Positions 20,780 to 31,872 of a DNA stretch of 64,000 nucleotides are shown one piece after another. The notes under the pieces are model-generated. The model did no database searches. It saw only the letters and a program-made list of their open reading frames with translations, and was not told where the DNA came from. Position 1 is the first letter of the stretch. Every line of letters starts with the position of its first letter. Made by a program: the position numbers and the translations under genes. Source of the DNA: Rhipicephalus microplus (lineage: Eukaryota; Arthropoda; Arachnida; Ixodida; Ixodidae); assembly GCF_043290135.1 (NCBI RefSeq), contig NC_134702.1:85728317-85792316 (forward strand). Direction: 5' to 3'.

Positions 20780-20993
20780 TTGATCAGGAGTGAGGTCTCA
20801 TGGTACCATGTGGTCAACGTCGACGCCCGATGAACGTGAAAGAGTTGGCTCATGGTCTGAGGTGCAGCAATCATCCACTCTGAAGGGTTCAACCGTATGG
20901 TCTTGTAGAGCAGTAATTTCGGCCAGTGAGATACCTTGTGGAAGAATTTGGGCAGGGAGGGCAAAATTGACAATAGGAAGGCTTGTGCGGTTT

Positions 20994-21575
20994 TCAACGA
21001 TTGTCAAAATGGTGTGCGGAACAGCAACGCCAATGCTTAAGCATCACGGCATGAATTGGTGCCACCATGTAGTCGCCGTCAGGTACAGGTGGTGTAGAGA
21101 AGAGGTCCACATGTGTGACACAGAAAGGCGGAATGCGTGCGAAATCAATGCAGCAAAGGCGACTTTGGGGTGAATTGGTGAGATCAGAAAGTAGAGGCAT
21201 TTCAAGGTCAAGACAGCCGGCTGAACAATCTATAAGAGCCGAGTGAGCGGTTAGAAAATCCATGCCTAGAATTACTTCATGAGGGCAATTTTCTATAACG
21301 GTGAAAAGAACAGCAGTGCTTCTATCAACGATAGTCACACGGGCAGAGCACATGCCAATAATTGCGGCAGTTCCCCCGTCGGCGACTCGAACGGCTCGGT
21401 TCAAGGCGGGTGTGATAGTCTTCTTTAGGTGGCAACGAAGAGCAGCACTCATTATGGACACACGCGCGCCGGTATCGATCAACGCGCGCACAGGTACATT
21501 GTCTAAAGTAACATTCAACAGATTCCGGGTGGTCGGTAATGTTACACGAGGATTTCTTGCAGAGGTCGTCGTCAA
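20994..21575 (-). pseudogene. gypsy-3 aspartic protease
   Basis: A 193-codon frame with a retropepsin active site (VRALIDTGARVSIMS) and the second conserved block (EVILGMDFLTAHSALIDC). The domain looks complete, but it is cut off from RT by stops. Confidence 0.8.
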
Positions 21576-22619
21576 TGCAGCTTCACCTCCACATGCTGCA
21601 CTGCCCAGTTTTCAGGTCGGGGGCGCTGCAAATAGGTCGGAGAGGCAGGACGGCGTTGTGGGGGTGAACAAGATTGACGGCGAACAGGGGATGGTGAGCG
21701 GGCGTAGCGAGGTCTCGTCAGAGGAGCGGCAGAATCAGAGGATGTGGTCGGCATAGGGGAATCAAGATCAAATGTTGAGGACGACTTGTGGACAGAAGTG
21801 GCCTGGGTAGGAGGCCAATAGAGTGCCGGTGGAGCCCAGTGATTGCGGTAGTGGTGAGCAACATGACCGATACGTCGGCAGTTGAAGCATATGGGCTTGG
21901 CGTCCAGTGTACGCCATTCGGACAAATTGCGCTGTCGAGAGTAGTTGGAACCAAATCGAGGAGCGGAGAGATGACAATAAAAAAGCTCGGCAGAGTAGAC
22001 TGGTTGAATGGGGTGTAGGCCGACGTTCGATAATTCTTGACGAACGACGGCTTGTATCAGTGAGATAGTGGTCGGTGAAGGATCTGGCGTTGGAAATGGA
22101 GTAGCTACTGGTTGGGCTGCCTCGACCTCGCGACGAATGATGCGGGTGAGGTTGTCACACCGGGGAACTGGGCGGACGGCGTCATCACAAGAGGAAGTAG
22201 CAGGTGTGTTCGGCAGGCGCGTGATGCCGTGGCCGACGCGGTGGGCTTTAGCCTGTTCTAGACGGCGGCATTCCGTGAGGATCGTGTCGATGCTTGGGAC
22301 ATTATTAAAAACAAACAGGTTGAATGCATCTTCAGCAATCCCTTTGAGGACGTTATTAACTTTTTCTTCTTCTGACATGCGCTGGTCGACCTTGCTGCAA
22401 AGCGCCAAGACGTCAAGACTGTATGAAGACGTACGATTCAGTAGACGTCTGGGTGCGAGTGGCGAGAGTCTTCTTGGCAGCGAGCTGACGACCAGATGAA
22501 TCGCCGAAAAGGTCACGGATCTTCGATTTTAAAAGATCCCAGCTTGTGATTTCAGCTTCGTTTGTTTCGCACCATGTCCGCGGCGTGCCGTCGAGGTAGA
22601 ACACAACATTGGCGAGCAT
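21572..22619 (-). pseudogene. gypsy-3 gag with damaged zinc knuckle
   Basis: 22413-22619 encodes the capsid-like part (VVFYLDGTPRTWCETNEAEI). 21572-22516 continues in another frame with VNNVLKGIAEDAFNLFVF and then a zinc knuckle reading CFNCRRIGHVAHHYR. The last Cys of the CX2CX4HX4C pattern is Tyr, so nucleic-acid binding is probably lost. A Ser/Pro/Arg-rich tail follows. Confidence 0.8.
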
Positions 22620-22871
22620 GAGCGTGGGATACGAGCGGTGGGTAGCACTGACTCGCTCGTACCGGTGTAGCCAGAAGTCAACGTCGATGTTACCGTCAGC
22701 GGAGAAAATTCCAGGATCCCGCAGGGGTGGCAGGGTGACTTAGGTTGTTGACTCGGATCGAGAGACCAGTGGGAATGAGGCACTGGCAGTTGAAGTAGCC
22801 GAAGAGTCCCCGGTGTTGCGACCGCTGCGCGTCTCTATCGAGGTACGGGAGTCATCTACCTCCACCAATAA

Positions 22872-23010
22872 TGTTATGGGTAACTTATTTATTAAATTAA
22901 ATACGATGCACCGTGCTCTCCGAACAAGATGGCGACAGTTCGTCAACAACCAGCCACCAACGTCGTCTTTCTCTTTCTTGCAGCCAGGCTGTGCCGGCTG
23001 TAGTGTATCA
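22872..23010 (-). repeat. gypsy-3 5' LTR
   Basis: 139 bp, same ends as the 3' LTR. The internal side continues TTATTGGTGGAGGTAGATG, where a tRNA primer-binding site is expected; I do not recognise the tRNA. Confidence 0.9.
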
Positions 23011-23306
23011 ATATCCGAAGTGAAGACATGTTCATGGTTCTCAAACCAAAGCAAAGCGGTCCCGGCAAGGAAGAATACTATGTTCACAAGCTTCGCCGGC
23101 GCGCCCCATTTGTAGTAGGAGCTCACTCTGTCATAGTGTTTTAGCCAAGCATCCACGTCTTCGTCAGCTTTACCTGAAAATATCTGTTGTTCAGGCATCC
23201 AGTAGTCTGGTTATTGAGGTCAACGGCCACCTTGTGTCATGTCGGTGGCACTGGCGGATGCAGCAACGTAGTACGTCAACGGGATAGCTGTGTCGTCGTT
23301 CATGCT
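23011..23306 (-). pseudogene. gypsy-2 gag N-terminal fragment
   Basis: A minus frame encodes DAWLKHYDRVSSYYKWGAPA and IVFFLAGTALLWFENHE, typical gypsy capsid N-terminal sequence, up to the gypsy-3 insertion. A possible start (MNDDTAIPL) lies at about 23306 but is followed by a stop and frame change. Beyond it the 5' LTR of gypsy-2 is missing. Confidence 0.75.
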
Positions 23307-23369
23307 GATGTTGTCAGGGGGTAGGCCAGCTAAGCGTCTAATTCTTCGAAGAACTTCTGCTGCGGGATC

Positions 23370-23818
23370 CAGGATGGCGAATTACCCAGCATCGCTCCAC
23401 CAACGTCGACGCCACCACTGAAGAACAACTGCAACGTTTACGTGTAGCCGATGGTGTGATGCTCCCGCCGAGATCTTGCTGCCTTGTGTCGGTGTTATGT
23501 GAACGGCCATGCCGTAATGACGTGACAGCGGAGCGAATAGTCGCGCTATTGCTTACGCAAGGTGTTTCCATAGCGAGAGGCGTTCTGGAACTAACTGATG
23601 GGTGGGCCGAAGTGCTCCTCACCAACTTCAGCAACGAGCGCCGTCACATCCAGAAGGGCACCGCAATTGCCTACTACGATGATGTGGATGAAGCCAGAGA
23701 TTGCTTCGCTTTGAAACTCGACGATACGACCGTACCAGCCTTGATACCTTTGTCTGTCGACATTTTCTCTATTCTGTCACCCTCGGATAAACAGCACCTA
23801 CTAGAGCTGACCCACTAG
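23370..23818 (+). pseudogene. gypsy-4 PR-RT linker
   Basis: The plus frame reads the linker between protease and RT (RVADGVMLPPRS; VLLTNFSNERRHIQKGTAIA). It ends at a stop at 23818. The protease itself is absent, so this element starts abruptly, back to back with the gypsy-2 gag end near 23.31-23.37 kb. Confidence 0.7.
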
Positions 23819-23971
23819 TTCCAAAATTGTTTTTCCTGCATGTTGAAGGTCAAGCAAACACCACTGACCCGGCACCGAGTCATTGTTGACGAAAATACGA
23901 GACCGATCCGGTGAAACCCATACCGTGGGGCTCCGAAAGAACGCGAGGAGATCCAAAATCAAGTTTAGAAG

Positions 23972-24736
23972 ATGCTCAAAGATGACGTAATACAGCCTTT
24001 CAAAAGTCCCTGGGCATCCCCCGTGGTATTGGTTAAAAAGAAAGACGACAGTTTGCGTTTCTCTATAGATTACCGCAAGTTAAACCGAAGCACGAAGAAA
24101 GACGTTTACCCACTGCCACGCATAGATGACTCTTTTGATCGGCTGCGGCGTGCACGCTATTTCTCATCAATGGACCTGCAAAGTGGCTATTGGCAAATAG
24201 AGGTCGACGAGAGAGACCGTGAGAAAACTGCCTTCGTGACGCCCGACGATCTTTATGAATTTAAAGTGCTTACATTTGAATTATGCTCAGCGCCAGGCAC
24301 TTTTCAACGTTCATTGGACACTGTGCTATCAGGACTGAAGTGAAAGACATGTTTGGTTTATCTAGACGACGTTATGGTCTACTCAGCTGCATTCGAGGAA
24401 CACCTAAGTCATTTATTCGCAGTTCTACAAGCTCTACGCTTGGCTGGCCTGACTTTAAAGCCAGAGAAGTGCCATTTTAGTTTTAGCGAACATTAATTCT
24501 TAGGCCACGTGGTCAGTCACGAAAATGTTCGACCTGACCCGGGCAAAGTTGACGCTATAGCAAAGTTTCCTGCACCGCATGACGAAAGAGCAGTGAGACG
24601 CTTCTTAGGCCTATGCGCTTATTACCGACGATTCATCGCCACTTTTTGTCTATTGCAGCGCCTTTGGCACGACTCATATGAGAGATTGTCCCCTTTCTTT
24701 GGGGCGAAAAAGAACAAACTGCATTCAACTAATTAG
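23972..24736 (+). pseudogene. gypsy-4 reverse transcriptase
   Basis: 23972-24343 has the fingers/palm (KSPWASPVVLVKKKDDSLRF, YFSSMDLQSGYWQI). The catalytic box (VYLDDVMVYS) follows in another frame near 24355-24385, and the connection region (DPGKVDAIAKFPAP, RFLGLCAYYRRFI) lies at 24509-24736. Stops and at least three frame changes break it. Confidence 0.8.
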
Positions 24737-25916
24737 ACCAACGCCTCCAAACACCTTCGGTTCTTGCGCTCTTTGACCAGGAAGTGCCAACATCCCTTCA
24801 CACCGACGCAAGCAATGTAGGCCTGGACGCCCTACTGATACAATGGCAAGATAACTCCAAGAAAGTGATAGCCTATGCCAGCAGAGTCTCTCTCGCACGG
24901 AAGTAAGCTACTCGACTGCCTCGCCTGAAGAGTGCCTTGCCGTGGTCTGGGTGGTTCCCAAATTTTCACCGTATCTGTACGGCCACTCATTCAAGGTCGT
25001 CAGCGATCACCACTCGCTTTGCTGGCTCACTCACTTGAAAGACCCCACCAGCCGTTTAGCACGCTGGAGCCTTCGGCGTCCAGAGTTTAATATGACCATA
25101 AGTTATAAATTAGGGAAGAAGCATACCGACGCAGACTGTCTCACACCGTCCCCCGTCGAGCCTGCCGGTATTAATGACGAGTCTATGGACGCCAAATTCT
25201 TGGGAGTCATCAACGCCGCCACTATTACAAGAGCAGCGCAGTGACCATGACCTGCTTCCGCTTATTGACTTTTAAAAAGACGACGTGAAGACGGGCCGCG
25301 AGTTTTTGCCTGAGGACGGCCGTCTTTTTGTTTAATAAGCGACTTCCTATGCAAGAAAATGTTTTCTCCCACCGGCAGCCCATACTTGCTCGTCATCCCT
25401 GCATCACTGCGAGAAGAAATTCTGGAAGCCTGCCATAATGAAGTAACCTCTGGTTGTCTCGGCTACACTCGAACATTGTCGCGACTGCAAAACTACTACT
25501 GGCTGAACCTACCTGCTTCTGTAAAACATCACGTCGAAACCTGTGCCGACTGCCAAAGACGCAAAGCACCCCCCGGCAAGTCGGCAGGCTTATTACATTC
25601 CGTCCAAGTACCAGCAAAGCCAATCGCCCAAATCGGGACAGATATCGTGGGCCTATTCCCAACTTCTACCACAGGGAACAGATGGATCATTGTCACCAAC
25701 AATTACTTGTCTTGTTACACAGATACTAAAGCCATACCAAGGGCCACAGCAGCAGAAGCGGCTCATTTCTTCATCAAAAACGTCGTCCTTTGGCAAGGTG
25801 CTTCAACAGTTCTCATCACGGATAGAGGAACTGCGTTCAATGAGAACTTTTGGAGTCGGTTCTCAGGCTCAGCGGTACAGCTCACCGGAGAAGAACGGCG
25901 TACCATCCACAAATGA
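24737..25916 (+). pseudogene. gypsy-4 RNase H and integrase
   Basis: RNase H is readable at 24800-25180 (HTDASNVGLDALLIQW; VVSDHHSLCWLTHLKDP; HTDADCL). Integrase at 25359-25916 has the zinc domain (SGCLGYTRTLSRLQNYYW, CADCQRRKAP) and core motifs (IGTDIVGLFP, LITDRGTAFNENFW), then a frameshift before the Glu motif (NERTNIA). Confidence 0.8.
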
Positions 25917-26108
25917 ACGGACTAACATAGCGGCTTAATAAGACCCTCGCAAACATGCTCTGTATGTATGTCGACACAGAACACAAGAACTGAAATAGAA
26001 TCTTGCCTTATGTGACCTTCGCCAATAATACTGCCCGGCAGGAAACTACCCGAATGACACCGGACCCGTGTTTAGTTTAATACACGGGTCCGAAGTCACT
26101 ATACAACG

Positions 26109-26486
26109 TTGGACGCTATGCTGCCGCATCAGTGTGGTGACTGTTATGCTGACGCCAAAGAATTTGGTCAGCGCGCCGAAGAAACCCGACAGCTAGCTCG
26201 CGTGTGTATTTGTCACCAGCAACAGAAAGATGCGAAACGGTACGACCTACTACACAAATTGGTAACCTTCACACCAGGCGACAAGGTATGGGTCTGGATC
26301 CCAATACGTAAACGCAGACTTTCAGAGGAGCTATTACGACGATACTTCGGCCCATATCGAGTAACTCGGCGATTGAACGACATCAACTACGAAGTTATTC
26401 CCGAAGGCGATTGCAGTTCCAGTGGCCGAAACCACTCACCCGAGATCGTGCATGTCCTCCGGATGAAACCCTACCTGTCCAGCTAA
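26109..26486 (+). pseudogene. gypsy-4 integrase C-terminus
   Basis: Encodes KRYDLLHKLVTFTPGDKVWV, LLRRYFGPYRVTRRLNDINY and VHVLRMKPYLSS, the GPY domain and terminal motif, up to a stop at 26486. The section between 25920 and 26108 is degraded. Confidence 0.8.
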
Positions 26487-26586
26487 CTTTCGCTTGTCCT
26501 GTGGGTGCTAGTGCATACATGCGTTTTTATAAGTAGAGTGCCTTGACTGTGCATCCGGACGATGTCATTATCGAAGGGAGGCAAAT

Positions 26587-26768
26587 GTCACGTGCGTCCA
26601 GCGATAAAGACGAAGGCGACAGTGCATATGCGCATCTGCACACGCTTTTATGCAGAAAGCAACAACGAGAAAGACGAGGAACTTTCTGGCGTGCGGTAAA
26701 TAAAAAGACCGACCCGCTGCTGATTTTTCAGCTTCTTCAAATACGACCTCTGTTTTTACGTCCCGACA
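26587..26768 (+). repeat. Probable gypsy-4 3' LTR
   Basis: Starts TGTCACGTGCG right after a purine tract (CGAAGGGAGGCAAA) and ends CCCGACA, 182 bp. It contains GGTAAATAAAAAGACC, a polyadenylation-like signal. There is no second copy in the window to confirm the edges. Confidence 0.6.
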
Positions 26769-26779
26769 ATATGTTAAAT

Positions 26780-27298
26780 GAATGAAAAGACAATTTGCCA
26801 CCAGTAGTGCAGGAACCCTGCCCTTAGATGAAGAACTTGAAAAAAAAAAGAAATGGCAGCACATCCACGGGGTGAATGATGGAGACTGGGGCGAAGCTGG
26901 GTACGCACACCGCTGCCGTGCCGCTTTGGCCTCCCGTTGTACTGCAGAGTTCTCGCGACGCCGCCACGCAGCTTCGCAGCGTGATTTTTCCTGGTGCGCC
27001 CGCACGTCGGGGTCCCTTGTTCGAGGGGGAGCCGCTGCCGCCCTGAACGCTCACCGCTCACCAGCCTTGTCCATCCTCCGTCGCCGAACCTCTGAATGCG
27101 CGCGCGTGCAAGAAGGGCACCTTTATTGTACTATACAGCGCCCCCTGGCATACGGTGTGGCCGAACATCGCGCAATCGTAGTCGCGCGATCGTATATCTC
27201 TCCTTCCGTACGTGCGACCTCAATCTCTCTTTTCTACAACTAATGCCCTCCTGTGTCGTACCATAACCATTTTTCAGCGTATAGTACAAGTACCGCCC
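26780..27298 (-). mobile_element. Arg-rich repeat-family element, copy 1
   Basis: The minus strand carries a small basic ORF with the same opening (MDKAGER) and composition as the one at 36.9 kb. Upstream both share a block with the GCGCGC(A)TTCAGA motif and a 'cagggggcgctgtatagtac'-type segment. The downstream end reads GCTTCGCCCC, then CATCATTCACCCCGTGGAT, then TGCTGCCATTTC and a T tract. That 3' end is shared with other repeats in the window. The frame is not clean in this copy. Confidence 0.55.
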
Positions 27299-27310
27299 TC
27301 TATGGCTGGT

Positions 27311-27552
27311 CTGCCCCGCTGTGGTGGTCTAGTGGCTAAGGTACTCGGCTGCTGACCCGCAGGTCGCGGGTTCAAATCCCGGCGGCGGCGGCTGCATTTC
27401 CAATGGAGGCGAAAATGTTGTAGGCCCGTGTGCTCAGATTTTGGTGCACGTTAAAGAACCCCAGGTGGTCGAAATTTCCGAAGCCCTCCACTACGGCGTC
27501 TCTCATAATCATATAGTGGTTTTGGGACGTTAAACCCCACATATCATCATCA
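27311..27552 (+). mobile_element. Full-length tRNA-derived SINE with target duplication
   Basis: It has an A box (TGGTCTAGTGG), a B box (GGTTCAAATCC), the conserved body and an ATCATCATC tail. A perfect 12 bp duplication, TCTATGGCTGGT, flanks it at 27299-27310 and 27553-27564. This is the best-preserved Ruka-like copy in the window. Confidence 0.92.
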
Positions 27553-27564
27553 TCTATGGCTGGT

Positions 27565-28066
27565 TCAAGAATTGCCAAGGGGCGGGTACCCTTAACGGGG
27601 ACGATAAAGCCACGCCATAAGAAGCTTTGCCCCTGAAACGAACACGCTAAATTAAAATAGGGCTTCCTGAAACGGCATTTGCGATTGCGTGGCAGGGTTT
27701 GTGGCCTGGTATGATTCTGAATTTTGTGTTACCTCTGAGTCACGACTTAGTGGTCATCCGCCTACCCACAGTAGTATAATTACTCCATTTTCATTTCACC
27801 TCAAACGTATAATATCAGAAAAGCCGTACTGGGTGCGTTATAACTGACCCATACTGCATGCTCCACGCCCAGTAATTATGTTCGACCTTTATTGGTGATG
27901 TCAAGAAGCCCTTGCGTGTTTCGTGTTGTTGATTCATGTATGCAGTTATAAAGTGGTGTTACCCGGTCTGTAGGCCGGGTAACACAAAGGCTTGAGTGTG
28001 ACAGCAGACTCTACGAGTTTCTGAAAACATTATTTACCGAAACAAATCGTTTTGGGCCGAAAGGAG
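27565..28066. other. Unclassified spacer with a GC-rich hairpin
   Basis: No gene recognised. The only structure is a perfect 11 bp-armed hairpin (GTGTTACCCGG at 27956-27966 with its complement at 27975-27985, 8 nt loop). Confidence 0.5.
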
Positions 28067-28076
28067 CAACCTAATT

Positions 28077-28314
28077 GATTTGTGGGGTTTAACGTCCCAA
28101 AACCACCATATGATTATGAGAGACGCTGTAGTGGAGGGCTCCGGAAATTTTGACCACCTGGGGTTCTTTAACGTGCATCCAAATCTGAGCACACGGGCCT
28201 ACGACATTTCCGCCTCCATCGAAAATGCAGCCGCCGCAGCCGGGATTTGAACCCGCGACCTGCGGGTCAGCAGCCGAGTACCTTAGCCACTAGACCACCA
28301 CGGTGGGGCAGGAC
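28077..28314 (-). mobile_element. tRNA-derived SINE, reverse orientation
   Basis: Complete head-to-tail copy read on the minus strand. Flanked by a 10 bp duplication, CAACCTAATT (28067-28076 and 28315-28324). It sits 0.5 kb from the plus-strand copy, making a SINE inverted pair. Confidence 0.9.
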
Positions 28315-28487
28315 CAACCTAATTTCACCTGGGATATTCATTTCGAATATATCTGGAATACGGAAAGTATCCTCACTCTTTCACGGCAAGCATCTGGCAC
28401 GACTGATTTCACATGAAAGAAAGGCTGGTGCACCATCATTCTGTGGATGGAAAATATTTTTTCTTGTGTTCTAATTGACTTATACAG

Positions 28488-29319
28488 GGTGTTTCATGAA
28501 ATGATTCCAATGTTCTTTAAAAATAACAGAAAGAAGGTATCTGCGTGCTACTTGCGGCGTTGCCTCACCTGCGACAGCAGGCATCTGCAGATGCGTAAAG
28601 CAATTATTACGGTAGCAATTATAGAAATTAACACAATTAACTCTTTAACCAGTGTTGATAGCCGGTCGAGTCAAATCGGTGAATTCAAGGCCTTCTTATG
28701 AATAGTCCATAACCACTTTGAAATTTCGGTAAAGAAGCCACTGGTAATCATCGTGGAGCGGTGCAATGTGTCTAATTTAGCTGAATAAACCAAAACCGAC
28801 CCACGAAAGAGCGCATTTACCATTTACTTCCACAATTCCCTAAGTAACGACATTGTTTTCTCGCAGTTATCAGCTGTCAATTTAGACGCTACCCTCCGAG
28901 GCTGCTTATCGATGCTCGCCTATTCCTCTGCCCAAATGCGAGGGGTACAGTGTCGTCATTGACAATGTTGTCCAAGTGAATGGTAGATACACTGTTAGGT
29001 GCGTCGATTTCGGTTTCACCAGCTGAATTGACCAGATTGCATCGCTCCACAGTGATTACCAGTGGCCGCTTTTCTGAAATTTCAAAAAAGGCTATGGACT
29101 ATTCGAACGAAGGTTTTAAAATCGCCCATTTGACTCAACCGGTTATTACCACTGGTTACAAAATTATGTCTGTTAATTTCTATATTTACTGCTGTAATTA
29201 TTGTTTGTACCCATGTGACGATTCCTTCAACTACCAGAAGGCAATGCCAAAACCAACACGCAGATACCTCTTTTCTGTAACTTTTTAAGAATATTTGACA
29301 CATTACTAGAAACATCTTG
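28488..29319. mobile_element. Foldback element with long diverged inverted repeats
   Basis: The left arm starts CAGGGTGTTTCATGA at 28488. The right end is its diverged complement, ending TTCTAG-type sequence to CAAGATGTTTC when read inward from 29319. About 300 bp per arm can be followed by eye (shared AACAGAAA, GGTATCTGCGTG, ATAGAAATTAACA, GAGTCAAAT, CACTGGTAATCA), at roughly 75% identity. A short middle lies near 28.8-29.0 kb. There is no transposase ORF, so it is a non-autonomous DNA element or MITE. Confidence 0.75.
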
Positions 29320-29396
29320 TTTGTGTTCACAAGCTAGTAAAGGAACAGCACATCGCTCTCTGAAGTAAATCACTTCGTATTCTATATTTGTCTTTC

Positions 29397-29594
29397 TTTT
29401 AGGAGCGAAGCTCTTTAAGGCGTGGGCGATCGATTACGACTACATACGATCACGACTGTCCAGTCGTAATCGTATGTAGCCACCTCTCGTTAGTTCTTGA
29501 ACCAGCCGTAGAGGCTGGTACTTGTACATATCGCGAAATGTATATACTAAAAATGCGAATGCTTCGATATTAGAGGAGGTTTTGTAGTATGATA
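29397..29594 (+). repeat. Repeat start with TTTTAGGAGCGAAGCTC motif and a hairpin
   Basis: Begins with a variant of the TTTTAGGGGCGAAGCTCC motif also found at 37139 and 62927. A near-perfect hairpin (CTACATACGAT ... ATCGTATGTAG with inner CGACTG/CAGTCG) spans 29440-29479. Confidence 0.5.
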
Positions 29595-30405
29595 AATAAT
29601 AAAAAATAGCAGCATATTCACGGAGTGAATGATGGGTAGGGGGGCGAAGCATCCGTCCGTCAATTCATTCTTGCTTCCGTCCATCCATGCTTGCGTCTGT
29701 GTGGCCACCCGTGCGTCCATCCGCCTGTCCGTGCGTGCGTCTGGTCGTGCGTCCGCACGTTCACCTGTGCGTCCGTCCCTGCTTTCGTCCATGCATCTGC
29801 TCCTGCGTCCGTCCATGCGTCCATCCGTCTGTACAGGCATCCGTGCGTCTGCCCATGCATCTGTCTGTGTGTCCATTCGTCCACCTATTCAACACTCCAA
29901 GTACCACCATCTCACATCTTTTCATCATATATTCCTCATATAGAAGCACCGCCATCCAGCGGTCATTCCAAGGAATGAACGAGAGGAGGCACACTCACTC
30001 TTTCTTACGGATAGTGCTTCGTGTCTACTTCCCACCTCTAACCACCTCGAGTTCATGGTAAATACTATAGTTCACTGTATTCATGGCACTGCGCCCAACG
30101 CTCGCTAAACCTTTCTAAACCCTAGGAGGTTACACCCAGCGAGTATAACGTAGCAACTCTTTCTTGTCTTCTGCGCGTTGTTGAACAATAAAAAATTCGC
30201 AGCATGCACGTTAACTAAAAGCCGGATTCTCCTGTATCTGATTCCCCCCTAGCAGCCATTGGCATGTACATTGCGCTTTATCTTTTATTGTTCAACAACG
30301 CACAGAAGAAATCTCTCACCGGCACTACCTTGGAGGTCAAAATGTTATACTTGTTACACACTACTACAACGGCTATGAGGGACGAACGGGTGCCGCTATA
30401 AGGAG
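29595..30405 (-). mobile_element. Repeat with GCTTCGCCCC terminus and internal minisatellite, copy A
   Basis: Reverse-complement counterpart of 37139-37965. It contains a GACG/GACA-rich minisatellite (29640-29880), a shared core (gagtgtgcctcctctcgttc on the minus strand), and an internal inverted pair TTGTTGAACAATAAAA / TTTTATTGTTCAACAA (about 30170-30305). The minus-strand 3' end is GCTTCGCCCC...TGCTGC(T)ATTTTTT. No protein is recognised. Confidence 0.7.
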
Positions 30406-30537
30406 CCTCGGCGTTCCAGTCTTCAACACGGTCAGCGTTCCGGCGGCGTTGCTGCCGGGTGTCCAGTCGCGACTTTGCCAGCCAGTTTTTTTGAGGCCTG
30501 ATCCCATCGTCGTCGGCGCCTGCCGGGACCAGCGAGG

Positions 30538-31872
30538 ATGGCGTCAAGGCCTGCGGCGCTCCCGCTCAAGGAGCACTGCTTCAACTTCACCGTCCTGAAG
30601 GGAACGGCGTCCGTCGACGAGATAATCGATGGCCTCGAAGACGTCATGGGGAGTGAAGGGGTGCTGTTCCTGCAACACCTCGAAGCTTCGAAGTTCCTAG
30701 TTGCGGCTCGGTCGGCTGCACAAGCAACCAAGTTGATGGTAAACCGAGGATTCAAATTACAAGGTCATACGGTACAAGTTGAAGCAGTCGGGGCGCCAAG
30801 TGTACGAGTCAATGTGTTCCGCCTCCTGCCGTACATGTCAGATGACGCAGTTATTTCAGCTCTTCAGCCATACGGAAAAGTGAAGGGTATCACATTTGTT
30901 ACCTTGCAAAGGCATCAATCAACGTACACTGGTACCCGCATCGTCCGAATCAAGATGGCCAAGCCCGCCCCTAACTTTCTATCAATTAAAGGTCACCGCG
31001 TGATGCTTGAGTATCGTGGTATGCGCAGAGTATGCACACGCTGCAGCAGAGAAGGTGATGTTGCGGCTACTTGCACAGCACCCTTCCATCAACGATGTGG
31101 CACCTTCGACCATACACCCGAGGATTGTGTGTCTAAGTGTAAGCGCTGTAATGGGGACCACGCGACGAAAGATTGCTTCCGTCCGAAGTCATACGCAGAC
31201 GCAGCGCAGGGCACCTCACAGTCACTGAAAGATTTCCCAGAACTTGGAGAGAGTGCTTCGAAGAGAACAACCCAAATTGGAACCTCCAGGCACATGGAAG
31301 TTTTGCAACGCAAAACCAAGCCACGGCCACAGAAGATTCCAGATTATTGGGATGAAGACAGTGCAACCGACACAGAATTTTATGACGCCAAGACAGAAGA
31401 CGCTAGCGGCGTTGATGCCGCGTCGCCATGCACAACAAGTGACAACGACGTTTCTGCGCTGACTGGGGACACCGCAGCATTGTCATCTCCCACAACGTCG
31501 TCAGAGGAGCCCAGCAACGCTGTGGAGACGCCGAGTGCGTCTGCTACGTCTTCATCAGAGGAACTGAAGGGCACTAAAAACAAACAATCTTCGAACGCAT
31601 CACCACTGATGGAAGCGTCCCAAGCATCTCGGAGTGCTGGCCAACCGGAAAAATTGCTTCGACCTTCCGAGGCAACAAGTGCAAGTGACGAGCCCCATGA
31701 ACGGTCACCTGTGGGCCTGGAAGGTAGCGTGAAGACGACGCCCACGAAAGAAGTAAAGACCACGTTTTCAAGGAAACCTAACACGCCTCGTACACATGCT
31801 GTACAGGCCGAAGAAGAAGCGTCTGACAAGACATCCAGGCATCGTAGGAGCCGGTCACCATCCCGAAAATAA
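30538..31872 (+). CDS. LINE ORF1, gag-like RNA-binding protein with zinc knuckles
   Basis: A 444-codon ORF from ATG. The N-terminal half resembles the RRM-like ORF1 of I/Jockey LINEs (ASKFLVAARSAAQATKLMVN, VNVFRLLPYMSDD). A cysteine array follows at about 160-215: CTRCSREGDVAATC (CCHC with His replaced by Asp), a damaged second knuckle, and CKRCNGDHATKDC. The rest is Ser/Thr/Glu-rich with an RSRSPSRK end. The stop at 31870 is in frame with further coding-like sequence to about 32100 (SGSDVTIFGTSKKPRVDSP), so the original ORF1 was probably longer. The presumed role is packaging LINE RNA. Confidence 0.75.
   Translation: MASRPAALPLKEHCFNFTVLKGTASVDEIIDGLEDVMGSEGVLFLQHLEASKFLVAARSAAQATKLMVNRGFKLQGHTVQVEAVGAPSVRVNVFRLLPYMSDDAVISALQPYGKVKGITFVTLQRHQSTYTGTRIVRIKMAKPAPNFLSIKGHRVMLEYRGMRRVCTRCSREGDVAATCTAPFHQRCGTFDHTPEDCVSKCKRCNGDHATKDCFRPKSYADAAQGTSQSLKDFPELGESASKRTTQIGTSRHMEVLQRKTKPRPQKIPDYWDEDSATDTEFYDAKTEDASGVDAASPCTTSDNDVSALTGDTAALSSPTTSSEEPSNAVETPSASATSSSEELKGTKNKQSSNASPLMEASQASRSAGQPEKLLRPSEATSASDEPHERSPVGLEGSVKTTPTKEVKTTFSRKPNTPRTHAVQAEEEASDKTSRHRRSRSPSRK

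Larger units (their letters stand above)
17938..23010 (-). mobile_element. Complete nested Ty3/gypsy element (gypsy-3), 5073 bp
   Basis: Bounded by two 139 bp LTRs (17938-18076 and 22872-23010) that begin TG and end CA, with a 4 bp ATAT duplication on each side (17934-17937, 23011-23014). Internal order on the minus strand is gag, PR, RT, RNase H, IN. It sits inside gypsy-2 gag. Removing it with one ATAT restores the gag reading frame across the junction. LTRs differ at about ten positions (about 7%), so the insertion is not recent. Confidence 0.92.

Noticed and set aside
21301..22499. Plus-strand ORFs opposite the gypsy-3 gag and protease
   Set aside because: They are shadows of the minus-strand gag/protease frames, which carry the known motifs.
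27311..27390. Free-standing tRNA gene
   Set aside because: A and B boxes are present, but they belong to the SINE head, and a conserved SINE body and tail follow with target duplications outside. The same holds for the other SINE heads.
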